DNA of 6,895 nucleotides. Origin: an uncultured Bacillota bacterium. Lineage in GTDB: Bacteria; Bacillota_I; Bacilli_A; Erysipelotrichales; Erysipelotrichaceae. Made by a program: the position numbers and the translations under genes. The stretch is taken from the NCBI GenBank assembly GCA_949287785.1, contig CASEHR010000093.1, positions 1-6,895 on the forward strand, given 5' to 3'. This document shows positions 1 through 6,615 of this stretch, piece by piece. A model generated the notes under the pieces. It ran no database searches and was not told the origin of the DNA. It was given only the letters and a program-made list of their open reading frames with translations. Numbering within the stretch: position 1 is the first letter of the stretch; every line of letters starts with the position of its first letter.

Positions 1-449
1 TCTTTGATACTTCGATCATGATCAAGGCACCATTTGACGATCTCTATCCTTTCATCTAAGGTCGTGATTCTTCCTTTTGTCATATAGATCTCTCCTTTAG
101 GATCATAGTCCTCTAATTCTATATGACCATTATACTTTTTGGCCCAAGATAAAACAGTATGGTTTGACGGTATACCAAACTTAGCTGCTAAACATATAAA
201 AGATCCTTTACCATCTAGGTATTCTTTTACGACTTTCTCTTTAAACTCTTTTGAATAAGCCTTATTTCGTGGTTTATCATCAAAGATCTCGGCACCATGA
301 ACTTCATACTGCTTTACCCAATAAACGATCGTCTCTTTTCTATTTGTGCCAAGAGATCTGGCTATCTCTATAGATGACTTCTTACCAGATAGATACTCTT
401 CGCAAGCTTTAATCTTAACTTCATTTGAATATCTAGCTTTTCTTCCCAT
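1..449 (-). CDS. IS3-family transposase OrfA (helix-turn-helix protein), 3' end off window
   Basis: This is the DNA-binding subunit of an IS3-family transposase. In this family OrfA recognises the element ends, and the catalytic DDE part comes from OrfB, usually by programmed -1 frameshifting. The first 149 codons are visible and open to the window edge. There are two full HTH units, at about residues 6-50 (RYSNEVKIKACEEYL ... ETIVYWVKQY) and 63-108 (AYSKEFKEKVVKEYL ... HTVLSWAKKY). A third begins near residue 127 (RITTLDERIEIVKWCL). Repeated HTH units of this kind are typical of IS150-group OrfA proteins. The ATG at 449-447 is preceded by AGGGGGA with a 7-nt gap, which supports the start. 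That ribosome binding site lies inside an inverted repeat (see 456-512). The protein could be intact or broken beyond the edge; this cannot be told here. Confidence 0.8.
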   Translation of the reverse strand, partial: MGRKARYSNEVKIKACEEYLSGKKSSIEIARSLGTNRKETIVYWVKQYEVHGAEIFDDKPRNKAYSKEFKEKVVKEYLDGKGSFICLAAKFGIPSNHTVLSWAKKYNGHIELEDYDPKGEIYMTKGRITTLDERIEIVKWCLDHDRSIK

Positions 450-455
450 AAATAA

Positions 456-512
456 ATCCCCCTATAGGAGAGCACAAGATTTAATTATTTCCTGTGTCTA
501 CTATAGGGGGAT
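456..512 (-). promoter_or_regulatory. 12-bp inverted repeat able to hide the orfA ribosome binding site
   Basis: Positions 456-467 (ATCCCCCTATAG) and 501-512 (CTATAGGGGGAT) are perfect inverted copies, 33 bases apart. A second stem lies inside the loop: 473-479 and 490-496 can pair over 7 bp in RNA, including one G-U. On the minus strand the inner arm, CTATAGGGGGAT, contains the AGGGGGA ribosome binding site of orfA. The outer arm is part of the IS tip. An RNA that starts outside the element would contain both arms and fold; an RNA started inside the leader would lack the outer arm. Similar structures limit transposase translation from invading transcripts in IS10 and IS50. The fold is seen in sequence; the function is inferred. 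Confidence 0.6.
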
Positions 513-519
513 AATATCA
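496..519 (-). repeat. Candidate left terminal inverted repeat of the IS
   Basis: Read on the minus strand, the end runs TGATATTATCCCCCTATAG and then TAGAC. The TG start and the C-run followed by a GTAGACA-like block resemble ends of IS150-group elements as I remember them. The partner repeat at the other end is outside the window, so this is a placement by position and by the point where the disrupted host frame resumes, not by matching the two ends. Confidence 0.45.
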
Positions 520-1721
520 GTTGGACGATCTTTCTGACTTTTATTTATCAGACCCTGTGGTCACTTACGATCATCGGGGGTATTATCAAACATTACGCTT
601 ATTTTCTGGTTCCTTATATCGTAGCGGAGAATCCGTCGATCAAAGCCAATAAAGCCATCACTTTATCGCGGAAGATGATGAAAGGACACAAATGGGAGTG
701 CTTTAGGATCGAACTGAGTTTTATCGGTTGGATCATGCTGTCGGGAATGACTTTAGGTCTATCATCGCTTTTTTACAGCAACGCCTATCAGACAGCGACC
801 TTCAGTGAATACTATGCTGCCTTGAGAAAACTGGCCAAAGAAAGCATGATCGATGGTGCCGAACTGCTCAATGACCGCTATTTATACGAAAAAGCCGATG
901 AAGCTGTTTTATTAGAGGCTTATCCTGAGGTCAAAGACCGCGTCGATCGTCCGCATCTTGACGGAGTTAAAGGTTTTTTTGCCGAGGTCTTCGGGCTGCT
1001 TTTTAAAGAAGGTAAAGAAGAAAAGGCCTATGAAGATGATCTCAAGCGCTATGAACGCTATCGGAATATCGAAGATGCCTATGAGACCAGAGCTTATCCG
1101 ACCCGTCTTTTTACGATCAAAGAAAGCGATAAACGCGATGTCTTCAGCGAGCTTGAACCGATGCGGGTGTATACGATCTGGTCGGTCATTCTGATGTTTT
1201 TCATCTTTTCGATGATCGGCTGGTTATGGGAGGTCTCATTGCATCTTGTCACTGACGGATCTTTTGTCAACCGAGGAGCGTTGTTTGGACCATGGCTTCC
1301 GATCTACGGTTCCGGCGGGATTTTGATCTTGTTGCTTCTAAAGAAGATCCGCAATCGGCCATGGCTCAATTTCATACTTATCATCATCGTCTGTGGTATT
1401 CTGGAATATACGACTTCATATGTGATGGAGATGAACACCGGTCTTAAATGGTGGGATTACACCGGTTATTTTCTCAATCTCAACGGCCGGATCTGTGCGG
1501 AAGGCCTCATGGTCTTCGGTATCGGCGGTATGGCTTTTGTCTACATCCTGGCACCGGTCTTTGACGATATCATAAGAAAGATCGCGCCGTCATTCGTTAA
1601 GATCATCTGTATCCTTCTGTTAGTCGCCTTTATCACCGACATGATCTATTCCCATTTCTACCCCAATACCGGTGATGGTATTACCGATTATGCCGACTTT
1701 TCTATAAAGAATCGGCTGTAG
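520..1721 (+). pseudogene. DUF975 / CmpB-type (PF06541) membrane protein, 5' end cut off by the IS
   Basis: This is the remaining part of a multi-pass membrane protein of unknown function. Upstream of the ATG at 675 the same frame stays open to 507 and encodes DUF975-like sequence (LWSLTIIGGIIKHYAYF, then VPYIVAENP). The true start is therefore further upstream and was separated by the IS. From 675 the DUF975 part continues (MMKGHKWECF, ELSFIGW; membrane segment about residues 13-36, counted from 675). A charged soluble stretch follows (about 50-160). Then comes the CmpB-like domain with some five membrane segments (about 166-190, 201-223, 230-251, 276-295, 307-326) and the motifs GALFGPWLPIYG, EYTTSYVME and WWDYTGYFLNLNGRI. 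CmpB-family proteins are often labelled putative ABC permeases without proof. The ATG pair at 675/678 has only a poorly spaced GGAAG before it, so restart there is doubtful. The missing N-terminal part may lie past the other end of the IS. Confidence 0.7.
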
Positions 1722-1798
1722 ATGAGATCACTTTTATGTCGACCGGTTATTTATTATTATGGCAATCGATTTGATTTAAGGGTAAGATATATTGGTTC

Positions 1799-1804
1799 AA
1801 GGAG
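1799..1804 (+). promoter_or_regulatory. Ribosome binding site that bears on the FemAB start
   Basis: AAGGAG lies 3 nt before the ATG at 1808 and 6 nt before the second ATG at 1811. The spacing favours the second ATG, so the protein may begin one residue later than annotated. The 86-bp gap 1722-1807 shows no convincing promoter: TAAGAT at 1783-1788 is a possible -10, but the hexamer 17 bp upstream (TGGCAA) fits a -35 poorly. Confidence 0.6.
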
Positions 1805-1807
1805 AAG

Positions 1808-3073
1808 ATGATGAAGTGGACGACTTTAAGTAAAGAGGAATACCAGGCTTTTGTCGGTGATCACGCGCAGGCTGATTTTTTGAATTCGACATTAGCCGGT
1901 GATAAATTCATTATCGATGGCTGGCAAGTCCATTATGTCGGGATCATCGATAGCGGCAAGGTCATCGCCGGAGCGATGATTGCCGGTTATCCTATTAGGG
2001 GTTTCGGCTATTATTATTATGCCCCTCGCGGGTTTGTTATGGATTATAAAGACGAGGAAGCAGTCAGGATGATGACGGATAATGTCAGGGACTATCTTAA
2101 GAAACACCACGGCCTGTATCTCAAGATCAATCCTAATGTCGAGTATCAGGATCATGACAAAGACGGCAATATCGTTGGCAGCTTCGTCAACGATGATATC
2201 TTGCGACTTTTAAATAGCAATGGCTATATTCACCAGGGGCTGACGAAAGGCTATGATCTTGGTGATCAGTGCCGTTGGGTATCAGTCATCGATCTTAAAG
2301 ACCGGACGCAGGATGAGATCTTTAAAAGCTTTGCCGGTCAGACGCGCAATGATATCAAAACAGCTGAAAAATACGCCGTCAAAGTCAGGGAATTGAAAAA
2401 GGATGAACTGGGAATCCTCTATGATATGGAAGAACGTTCCGGTGAATATCATCATTTCAGGACCCGCAGTCTTTCTTATTTCAATGAAATGTACGCGGTA
2501 TACGGTGATCATGTCAAAGCACTTTACGCATATCTTGATATCGATGAATACCATAAGCGCCTGCTTGAAGAAAAAAAACGAGAAGAAAGAAAGATATCCG
2601 CTTTGAACGAAGATCTTTTAAAGACCCCGAATTCAGCCAAAAAACAACGGCTTTTAAAGGCGGCCAGGGAATATTATGACGCCTTGGTCCGCAAAGTCGC
2701 TGATTTTGATGATCTGCAAAGGGAATTCGGCAAAGAACTGCCCTTGGCAAGTGCTATGTTTATGAAATACGGTAAAGAAGTCACCTATCTATTCAGTGGT
2801 TCGGAACATAAATATCGTGTATATCGTGGCTCATATGCGATCCAGTGGCATATGATCAAAGAGGCGATAAGCGAAGGATATGAGCGCTATAATATGTACG
2901 GTATCAGCGGGAATTTCAAAAAGGGTGAAGACGGTTACGGTGTCTTTGACTTCAAACGCGGTTTTGATGCGAAGGTCGTTGAACTGCTGGGTGATTTCAT
3001 CCTGGTCATCGATCCTTTGAAATACCGGGTCTATAAAAGACTTAAAGATATCAAAAGATCATTAGGACATTAA
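1808..3073 (+). CDS. FemAB-family aminoacyltransferase (peptidoglycan side-chain / interpeptide bridge)
   Basis: This is a cytoplasmic FemA/FemB/FemX/MurM-type enzyme. The family transfers amino acids from aminoacyl-tRNA to the stem-peptide lysine of lipid II or later bridge residues, building interpeptide bridges in Bacillota. At 421 aa it has the usual family length. It has two GNAT-like halves: about residues 1-160 (with GYYYYAPRGFVMDY at 68-80 and LYLKINPNVEY at 103-113) and 161-421. The second half includes TRNDIKTAEKY (179-189), MYGISGNF (363-370) and VFDFKRGFDAKVVELLGDF (379-397), all typical family blocks. A long charged helical insertion at about 244-310 (KRLLEEKKREERK ...) fits the coiled-coil arm seen in FemA. 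The donor amino acid (Gly, Ala, Ser or other) cannot be read from sequence. It stands alone on the plus strand, 86 bp after the broken membrane gene, and ends in a shared terminator. Confidence 0.88.
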   Translation: MMKWTTLSKEEYQAFVGDHAQADFLNSTLAGDKFIIDGWQVHYVGIIDSGKVIAGAMIAGYPIRGFGYYYYAPRGFVMDYKDEEAVRMMTDNVRDYLKKHHGLYLKINPNVEYQDHDKDGNIVGSFVNDDILRLLNSNGYIHQGLTKGYDLGDQCRWVSVIDLKDRTQDEIFKSFAGQTRNDIKTAEKYAVKVRELKKDELGILYDMEERSGEYHHFRTRSLSYFNEMYAVYGDHVKALYAYLDIDEYHKRLLEEKKREERKISALNEDLLKTPNSAKKQRLLKAAREYYDALVRKVADFDDLQREFGKELPLASAMFMKYGKEVTYLFSGSEHKYRVYRGSYAIQWHMIKEAISEGYERYNMYGISGNFKKGEDGYGVFDFKRGFDAKVVELLGDFILVIDPLKYRVYKRLKDIKRSLGH

Positions 3074-3098
3074 AAGAAGGGCCCGGCCCTTCCTTTTA
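3071..3098. terminator. Bidirectional rho-independent terminator between convergent genes
   Basis: Arms GAAGGGCC (3076-3083) and GGCCCTTC (3085-3092) are perfectly complementary. A realistic fold is a 7-bp GC-rich stem with a 3-nt loop. It is flanked by AAAA at 3072-3075 and TTTT at 3094-3097, so each strand has a short U tract after the hairpin. It serves the FemAB gene on the plus strand (stop TAA at 3071-3073) and the dehydrogenase gene on the minus strand (stop codon at 3098-3096). Both stop codons lie in its flanks, so there is almost no untranslated space. The U tracts are short, so efficiency may be moderate. Confidence 0.8.
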
Positions 3099-4496
3099 AT
3101 CGATATCGATGACTTTTGATGGATTGAGGATATTGTTGGGATCAAAAGCAATCTTGATCTTTTTCATCAGATCGATGACTTTTGGATCAAGGGAATCTCT
3201 GAGGTAGCCTTTTTTGGCATGACCGATTCCATGTTCACCGGATACCTGGCCTTTGAGGATCGAGGCTTCTTCATATAGTGCGTCCATAAAAGCTTTTGCC
3301 TTGTTTCGCCATAGATCATCAGGCATGTCGTCCTTGAGGATGTAGATGTGCAGATTACCATCGCCCGCATGACCGAATGAACGCATGCGGATATTCTCAC
3401 GGTCTGCGACGTTTTTGGCGAAATCGTTGAAATCGCTGACTTTGTCGATATCGACGACTACATCGCACTCATCCATTTCCGTTGTTGAATTCTTGATAGC
3501 TTCCAAGAAAGCGCCGCGGGCATCCCAGATGCTGGCTTGCCTTTCTTCGGTGTCGCTGATAAAGACATCGATCGCTCTTTTTTCTAAAGCCAGTTCAGCG
3601 CAGCTTTCGATCATCCGGGACAACTCGGCTTTATTGTTGCCGCTGTACGAGACGATGAGATAGGCGTTGTAGTCTTTGTTGGGGAAGTCTTTGCCAAGAT
3701 ATAAGCGGGCATCTTCGATTACTTCCTTTTCCATAAATTCGATTGTCGTAGCGACATATTCCAGATTAGTGATATAAGGAACAGCTTCCAGTGCTTCCTT
3801 CAAGGTGTTGAAAGGGATCAGAAGCGAGGTCATCAGTTTGGGTTTGGGGATGATCTTGGTGATGATCTTGGTGACGACAGCTAATGTTCCTTCCGATCCG
3901 ATGATGAGGTCTTTCAGATCATAACCGCTGCTGTTTTTGGCGATCTTGCCACCGATGGTCAAGATACTTCCATCAGCCAGGACGATCTCCAGGCCTTTGA
4001 TGTGGTCACGGGTGACGCCGTATTTGATCGCCCGCATGCCGCCGGCATTTGTCATGACATTGCCACCGATCGTCGCGCTTTTCTCGCCCGGATCCGGTGC
4101 GTATAAAAAGCCTTCTTCACTAACTTTTTCGATCGCATTCATGAGGATCACACCCGGCTCAAAAGTCGCCGTCATCGTTTTCTTATCGATCTCCAGGATC
4201 TTATCCATACGGGTCATATCGATCAGGATGCCACCGTTTATCGCTACACAACCGCCGCATAAACCAGTACCCGCTCCACGGGGTATTATGGCAAGACGGT
4301 TATCGTTTGCATATTTCAAAAGCTTAGCGACATCTTCAGTACATCTCGGTGTGACGACAAGATCGGGCATCTTTGTACCATAGATCGTCATCTCATCATG
4401 ACTGTAATCTTCATTTATCGCCTGATCATTGACAAGTTCAGGACCTAAAAGGTCTTTGATGGCGCTGATATGTTCGGCAGTTACTATATTAAGCAT
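3096..4496 (-). CDS. lctD: FAD-linked 2-hydroxyacid dehydrogenase, GlcD/LctD type (probable Etf-coupled lactate dehydrogenase)
   Basis: This flavoprotein oxidises a 2-hydroxyacid, probably lactate to pyruvate, and passes electrons to the Etf pair encoded upstream. It is 466 aa, full length for the family. The PCMH-type FAD-binding domain spans about residues 40-220, with PRGAGTGLCGG (72-82), the DPGEKSATIGGNVMTNAGG block (135-153) and GYDLKDLIIGSEGTLAVVT (191-209). The GlcD-type C-terminal domain carries HAGDGNLH (376-383), GEHGIGH (420-426) and FDPNNILNP near the end. The start at 4496 has AGGAGG 5 nt upstream and overlaps the etfA stop by 8 nt, which indicates translational coupling. The symbol lctD rests on the Acetobacterium-like gene order. 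Glycolate, 2-hydroxyglutarate or another hydroxyacid remains possible, because GlcD paralogues look alike at this level. Confidence 0.87.
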   Translation of the reverse strand: MLNIVTAEHISAIKDLLGPELVNDQAINEDYSHDEMTIYGTKMPDLVVTPRCTEDVAKLLKYANDNRLAIIPRGAGTGLCGGCVAINGGILIDMTRMDKILEIDKKTMTATFEPGVILMNAIEKVSEEGFLYAPDPGEKSATIGGNVMTNAGGMRAIKYGVTRDHIKGLEIVLADGSILTIGGKIAKNSSGYDLKDLIIGSEGTLAVVTKIITKIIPKPKLMTSLLIPFNTLKEALEAVPYITNLEYVATTIEFMEKEVIEDARLYLGKDFPNKDYNAYLIVSYSGNNKAELSRMIESCAELALEKRAIDVFISDTEERQASIWDARGAFLEAIKNSTTEMDECDVVVDIDKVSDFNDFAKNVADRENIRMRSFGHAGDGNLHIYILKDDMPDDLWRNKAKAFMDALYEEASILKGQVSGEHGIGHAKKGYLRDSLDPKVIDLMKKIKIAFDPNNILNPSKVIDID

Positions 4497-5673
4497 CTTG
4501 TCCTCCTAATTTTTCTAATAAGCGGTCGACGATCTCGCCGGCATCGGCAACGACGGCGACATGGGCGATATCAAAGATCGCTGCTTTGGGATCGTTATTT
4601 ACCGCAATGATAAGCTCACTGTTTTTCATACCGGATGTATATTGGATCGCGCCGCTGACACCAAAGGTGATGATGAGTTTCGGTTTTACCGATCTTCCCG
4701 AAAGACCGATCTGTCTATAGACACTGTAACGTCCGCTTTCCACAAGCGGTCGGGTACAGGAGATCTCAGCACCTATCATCTCAGCCAGCTTCTCGATCTT
4801 GCCGATCGTCTTCTCATCTTTGATGCCGCGTCCTATCGTGATCAGCACTTCGGCATCTTCGATCCCTTCGATCTGGGGCTTGTCGATGACTTTCAGGATC
4901 TCGATCTTTGATGAAAGAGCGAGCTTTTCTGTATCGATGATATTTACTTTGCCATGAGGTATTTCTCTTGCGGCTTTGTCCATTACTTTATAGCGGACGG
5001 TCGCAAACTGTGGCCGGTGGTCGGTATTCAGGATCTGAGCCATGATATTGCCGCCGAACGCAGGCCGGATCTGGACAAGATCGGTGCTGGTGCGCATACG
5101 TAAGATCGTACAATCGGCTGTCAAGCCGGTCTTGTAATATGCGGCGACTCTTGGTGCCAGTGATCGTCCGCTGACTGTTGCACCGACCAGCACGGTATTC
5201 GGCTTGCGTCGGTCGATACAATGGACAAAAACATCTTTATAGATATCGCTTCTAAAATAAGCCAGCTTTTCATCATCATAGACGTCTACTTCATCGACAC
5301 CATATGCCAGAAGTTCTTCGGCCAAATCTTTGATTTGATAGCCGATCATGAGGCAATGAACTTTTTGATGGATAACTTCAGCTAATTCCTTGGCTTTTCC
5401 GATCAGTTCAAAGGTGACCGGATGGATCGTCTTATTATCGTGTTCAACATAGACGAGGATATCGCGCCAGCTATCCTTATCGATATTTGTCTTATTGGTG
5501 ATCACTTCTTCACTGATCGCTTTTTCAGGACATGACCTGATACAGATGCGGCACATCTTACATGCGGCATTTACTTCGATCTTCCCGTCTTTTAGTTCCA
5601 GGGCGTTGAATGGGCATTTTGAAAGGCATACTTTGCACAAGACACATTTGCCATGATCGATGCTGATTCCCAT
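4489..5673 (-). CDS. etfA: Electron transfer flavoprotein alpha subunit with N-terminal 2x[4Fe-4S] ferredoxin domain
   Basis: This is the alpha subunit of an Etf that carries electrons between the dehydrogenase, NAD(H) and ferredoxin. Residues 1-55 form a bacterial ferredoxin domain with two complete CxxCxxCxxxCP motifs: Cys 10/13/16/20 and Cys 38/41/44/48. Ordinary respiratory EtfA lacks this domain; it occurs in anaerobic LDH/Etf (LctC) and caffeyl-CoA reductase (CarE) types. The Etf N-domain follows, with GRSLAPRVAAYYKTGLTADC (169-188) and RPAFGGN (203-209). The C-terminal FAD domain has RPLVESGRYSVYRQIGLSG (308-326), PKLIITFGVSGAIQY (331-345) and the IIAVNND segment (355-361). At 394 aa it is longer than plain EtfA by about the ferredoxin domain. 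Its ATG directly follows the etfB stop (TAAATG), and its AAGGAGG ribosome binding site is inside the last codons of etfB. In the Acetobacterium operon the equivalent gene is lctC. Confidence 0.92.
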   Translation of the reverse strand: MGISIDHGKCVLCKVCLSKCPFNALELKDGKIEVNAACKMCRICIRSCPEKAISEEVITNKTNIDKDSWRDILVYVEHDNKTIHPVTFELIGKAKELAEVIHQKVHCLMIGYQIKDLAEELLAYGVDEVDVYDDEKLAYFRSDIYKDVFVHCIDRRKPNTVLVGATVSGRSLAPRVAAYYKTGLTADCTILRMRTSTDLVQIRPAFGGNIMAQILNTDHRPQFATVRYKVMDKAAREIPHGKVNIIDTEKLALSSKIEILKVIDKPQIEGIEDAEVLITIGRGIKDEKTIGKIEKLAEMIGAEISCTRPLVESGRYSVYRQIGLSGRSVKPKLIITFGVSGAIQYTSGMKNSELIIAVNNDPKAAIFDIAHVAVVADAGEIVDRLLEKLGGQDA

Positions 5674-6474
5674 TTACACTTCCTCCTTGAGCAGTTTGGT
5701 ATTCTTTAAGATGGTATACAATTTGTCGGCAATGTTATCGATATCGCCTTCAAGCCTTTGCGTGTCGGTATTGCTGCTTGGGGCAAAGATCCTTTCGACC
5801 TGGGTTGGCGAACCATTTAGACCGATACGCGTGTGATCGATCAGGGTAAGATCATCAGCGGTAAGTGTATGGATCTTCAGATCCTTGCCGGCTTTATATA
5901 ACCTATATGACGGAAGATCTGGCTGATACATCGATTTCTCAACAGTGATCAGACATGGATAATCGATCCTGACGATCGCATCCTTTGTGGTCAGGTCCTG
6001 TCTCAGGGTCAGACCTTTTTCGTCGATCTCTTCAAGCTCCAAGGCCCATGATATATGCGGTATGCCCAATACCTCAGCCATCTCCGGACCGACTTGCGCC
6101 GTATCGCCATCCGTCGTCTGTTTGCCACAGATGATAAGATCGACATTACCGATCGCCCTGATCGCGTAAGCCAGACTATAAGCGGTAGCCAGTACATCCG
6201 CGCCGGCAAATCTCCGGTCGCTTAAAAGCCATCCTTCATTTGCGCCCAGCGCAAAACTCTCTTTGAGTACTTCTATGGCACTATTCGGGCCCATCGTCAA
6301 AGCGTGGATCTTGGCACCGGTCCGAGCGGCGATCTTTTTGGCCGCTTCCATCGCGACAAGGTCAAAGGGATTCATCTTGGTGTCGATCCCGTTTCTGAGC
6401 AGGACACCGGTCTTCGGATCGACGTCGACCTTTTGGGTAGCTGGTACTTGTTTAACACATACTACGATATTCAT
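5674..6474 (-). CDS. etfB: Electron transfer flavoprotein beta subunit (first gene of the LDH/Etf operon)
   Basis: This is the beta subunit of the Etf heterodimer. In bifurcating Etfs this subunit holds the flavin that meets NAD(H) and splits or merges electron pairs; in non-bifurcating ones it binds AMP. It has 266 aa, the normal length. Visible family blocks are VCVKQVP at 5-11, NPFDLVAMEAA at 35-45, ALTMGP at 58-63, DRRFAGADVLATAYSLA at 86-102 and CGKQTTDGDTAQVGPEMAEV at 116-135. The ATG at 6474 has AGAAGGAG with an 8-nt gap. It is followed without a gap by etfA. The equivalent Acetobacterium woodii gene is lctB. The pairing with a ferredoxin-type EtfA and a GlcD-type dehydrogenase points to the bifurcating class; I did not derive this from this subunit's residues alone. 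Confidence 0.92.
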   Translation of the reverse strand: MNIVVCVKQVPATQKVDVDPKTGVLLRNGIDTKMNPFDLVAMEAAKKIAARTGAKIHALTMGPNSAIEVLKESFALGANEGWLLSDRRFAGADVLATAYSLAYAIRAIGNVDLIICGKQTTDGDTAQVGPEMAEVLGIPHISWALELEEIDEKGLTLRQDLTTKDAIVRIDYPCLITVEKSMYQPDLPSYRLYKAGKDLKIHTLTADDLTLIDHTRIGLNGSPTQVERIFAPSSNTDTQRLEGDIDNIADKLYTILKNTKLLKEEV

Positions 6475-6482
6475 TTCAAATA

Positions 6483-6490
6483 CTCCTTCT
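6483..6490 (-). promoter_or_regulatory. Ribosome binding site of etfB
   Basis: On the minus strand AGAAGGAG ends 8 nt before the ATG at 6474. It is a near-consensus site and fixes the start of the operon's first gene. Confidence 0.8.
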
Positions 6491-6496
6491 AGGTCA

Positions 6497-6502
6497 ATTA
6501 TA
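6497..6502 (-). promoter_or_regulatory. Candidate -10 box of the etfB-etfA-lctD operon
   Basis: A perfect TATAAT (minus strand, 6502 to 6497) lies about 23 bp upstream of the etfB start codon, just before the ribosome binding site. The hexamers 16-18 bp further upstream (for example TATTAG at 6525-6520) do not resemble TTGACA. If this is the promoter, the weak -35 would suit an activator-dependent or regulated promoter. A start point here would give a very short leader. Confidence 0.4.
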
Positions 6503-6521
6503 TATGAAAGGGCTTTCTACT

Positions 6522-6539
6522 AATACAGAAAAATGTATT
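6522..6539. promoter_or_regulatory. Candidate operator: AATACA-N6-TGTATT inverted repeat
   Basis: AATACA (6522-6527) and TGTATT (6534-6539) form a perfect 6+6 inverted repeat with a 6-base spacer, overlapping the place where the -35 of the etfB promoter would be. An overlapping repeat, AGAAAA (6527-6532) and TTTTCT (6538-6543), and a smaller one, GAAAG/CTTTC (6506-6517), lie in the same leader. The first has the size of a dimeric repressor site. In Acetobacterium the lct operon is controlled by the repressor LctA, but I cannot match this repeat to a known LctA site. AT-rich DNA gives such repeats by chance fairly often. Confidence 0.3.
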
Positions 6540-6615
6540 TTCTCCACAAAAGTCGAATTTACGGTCGATCAGAAATGATCTTAGTGGGCTGCTTATGACA
6601 AATCGCGATGGTCCC

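Larger units (their letters stand above)
1..519 (-). mobile_element. IS3-family (IS150-like) insertion sequence, left end, partial
   Basis: This is the 5' end of an insertion sequence that reads leftwards and leaves the window at base 1. It carries the start of an HTH-rich orfA (449 downwards) and a short leader. On the minus strand the proposed tip starts TGATATTATCCCCC at 519; IS3-family ends normally begin with TG. The boundary is supported by the neighbouring gene: its frame is blocked by TAG at 504-506, inside the element, but is open and recognisably DUF975-like from about 520-530. The element is AT-rich, and its Arg codons are mostly AGA, whereas the flanking genes use CGT/CGC/CGG. This fits a recently acquired element. 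The other end, orfB and the target-site duplication lie outside the window, so the exact boundary is good only to a few bases. Confidence 0.75.

Noticed and set aside
346..537. Plus-strand 63-aa open frame across the IS end
   Set aside because: It runs antisense to the start of orfA and across the inverted repeat. It has no ribosome binding site and no recognisable protein features.
501..550. Outward promoter at the IS end driving the truncated membrane gene
   Set aside because: AT-rich -10-like strings exist (near 511-518), and TTGGAC at 521 resembles a -35. However, no -35/-10 pair has both a good match and 16-18 bp spacing.
675..1721. Complete 348-aa protein starting at ATG 675
   Set aside because: Family-like sequence continues in frame upstream to about 520, and no well-spaced ribosome binding site precedes 675, so this is a truncated gene rather than a full one.
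3937..4383. Plus-strand 148-aa open frame antisense to lctD
   Set aside because: The opposite frame encodes conserved FAD-binding motifs. This frame is a shadow favoured by the codon pattern and has no ribosome binding site.
4561..4911. Plus-strand 116-aa open frame antisense to etfA
   Set aside because: It mirrors the conserved FAD-binding C-terminal part of EtfA, and nothing suggests independent coding.
6540..6615. Riboswitch or terminator after the kinase gene
   Set aside because: Only weak repeats such as GATCA/TGATC are present, with no GC-rich stem followed by a U tract and no recognisable aptamer pattern.
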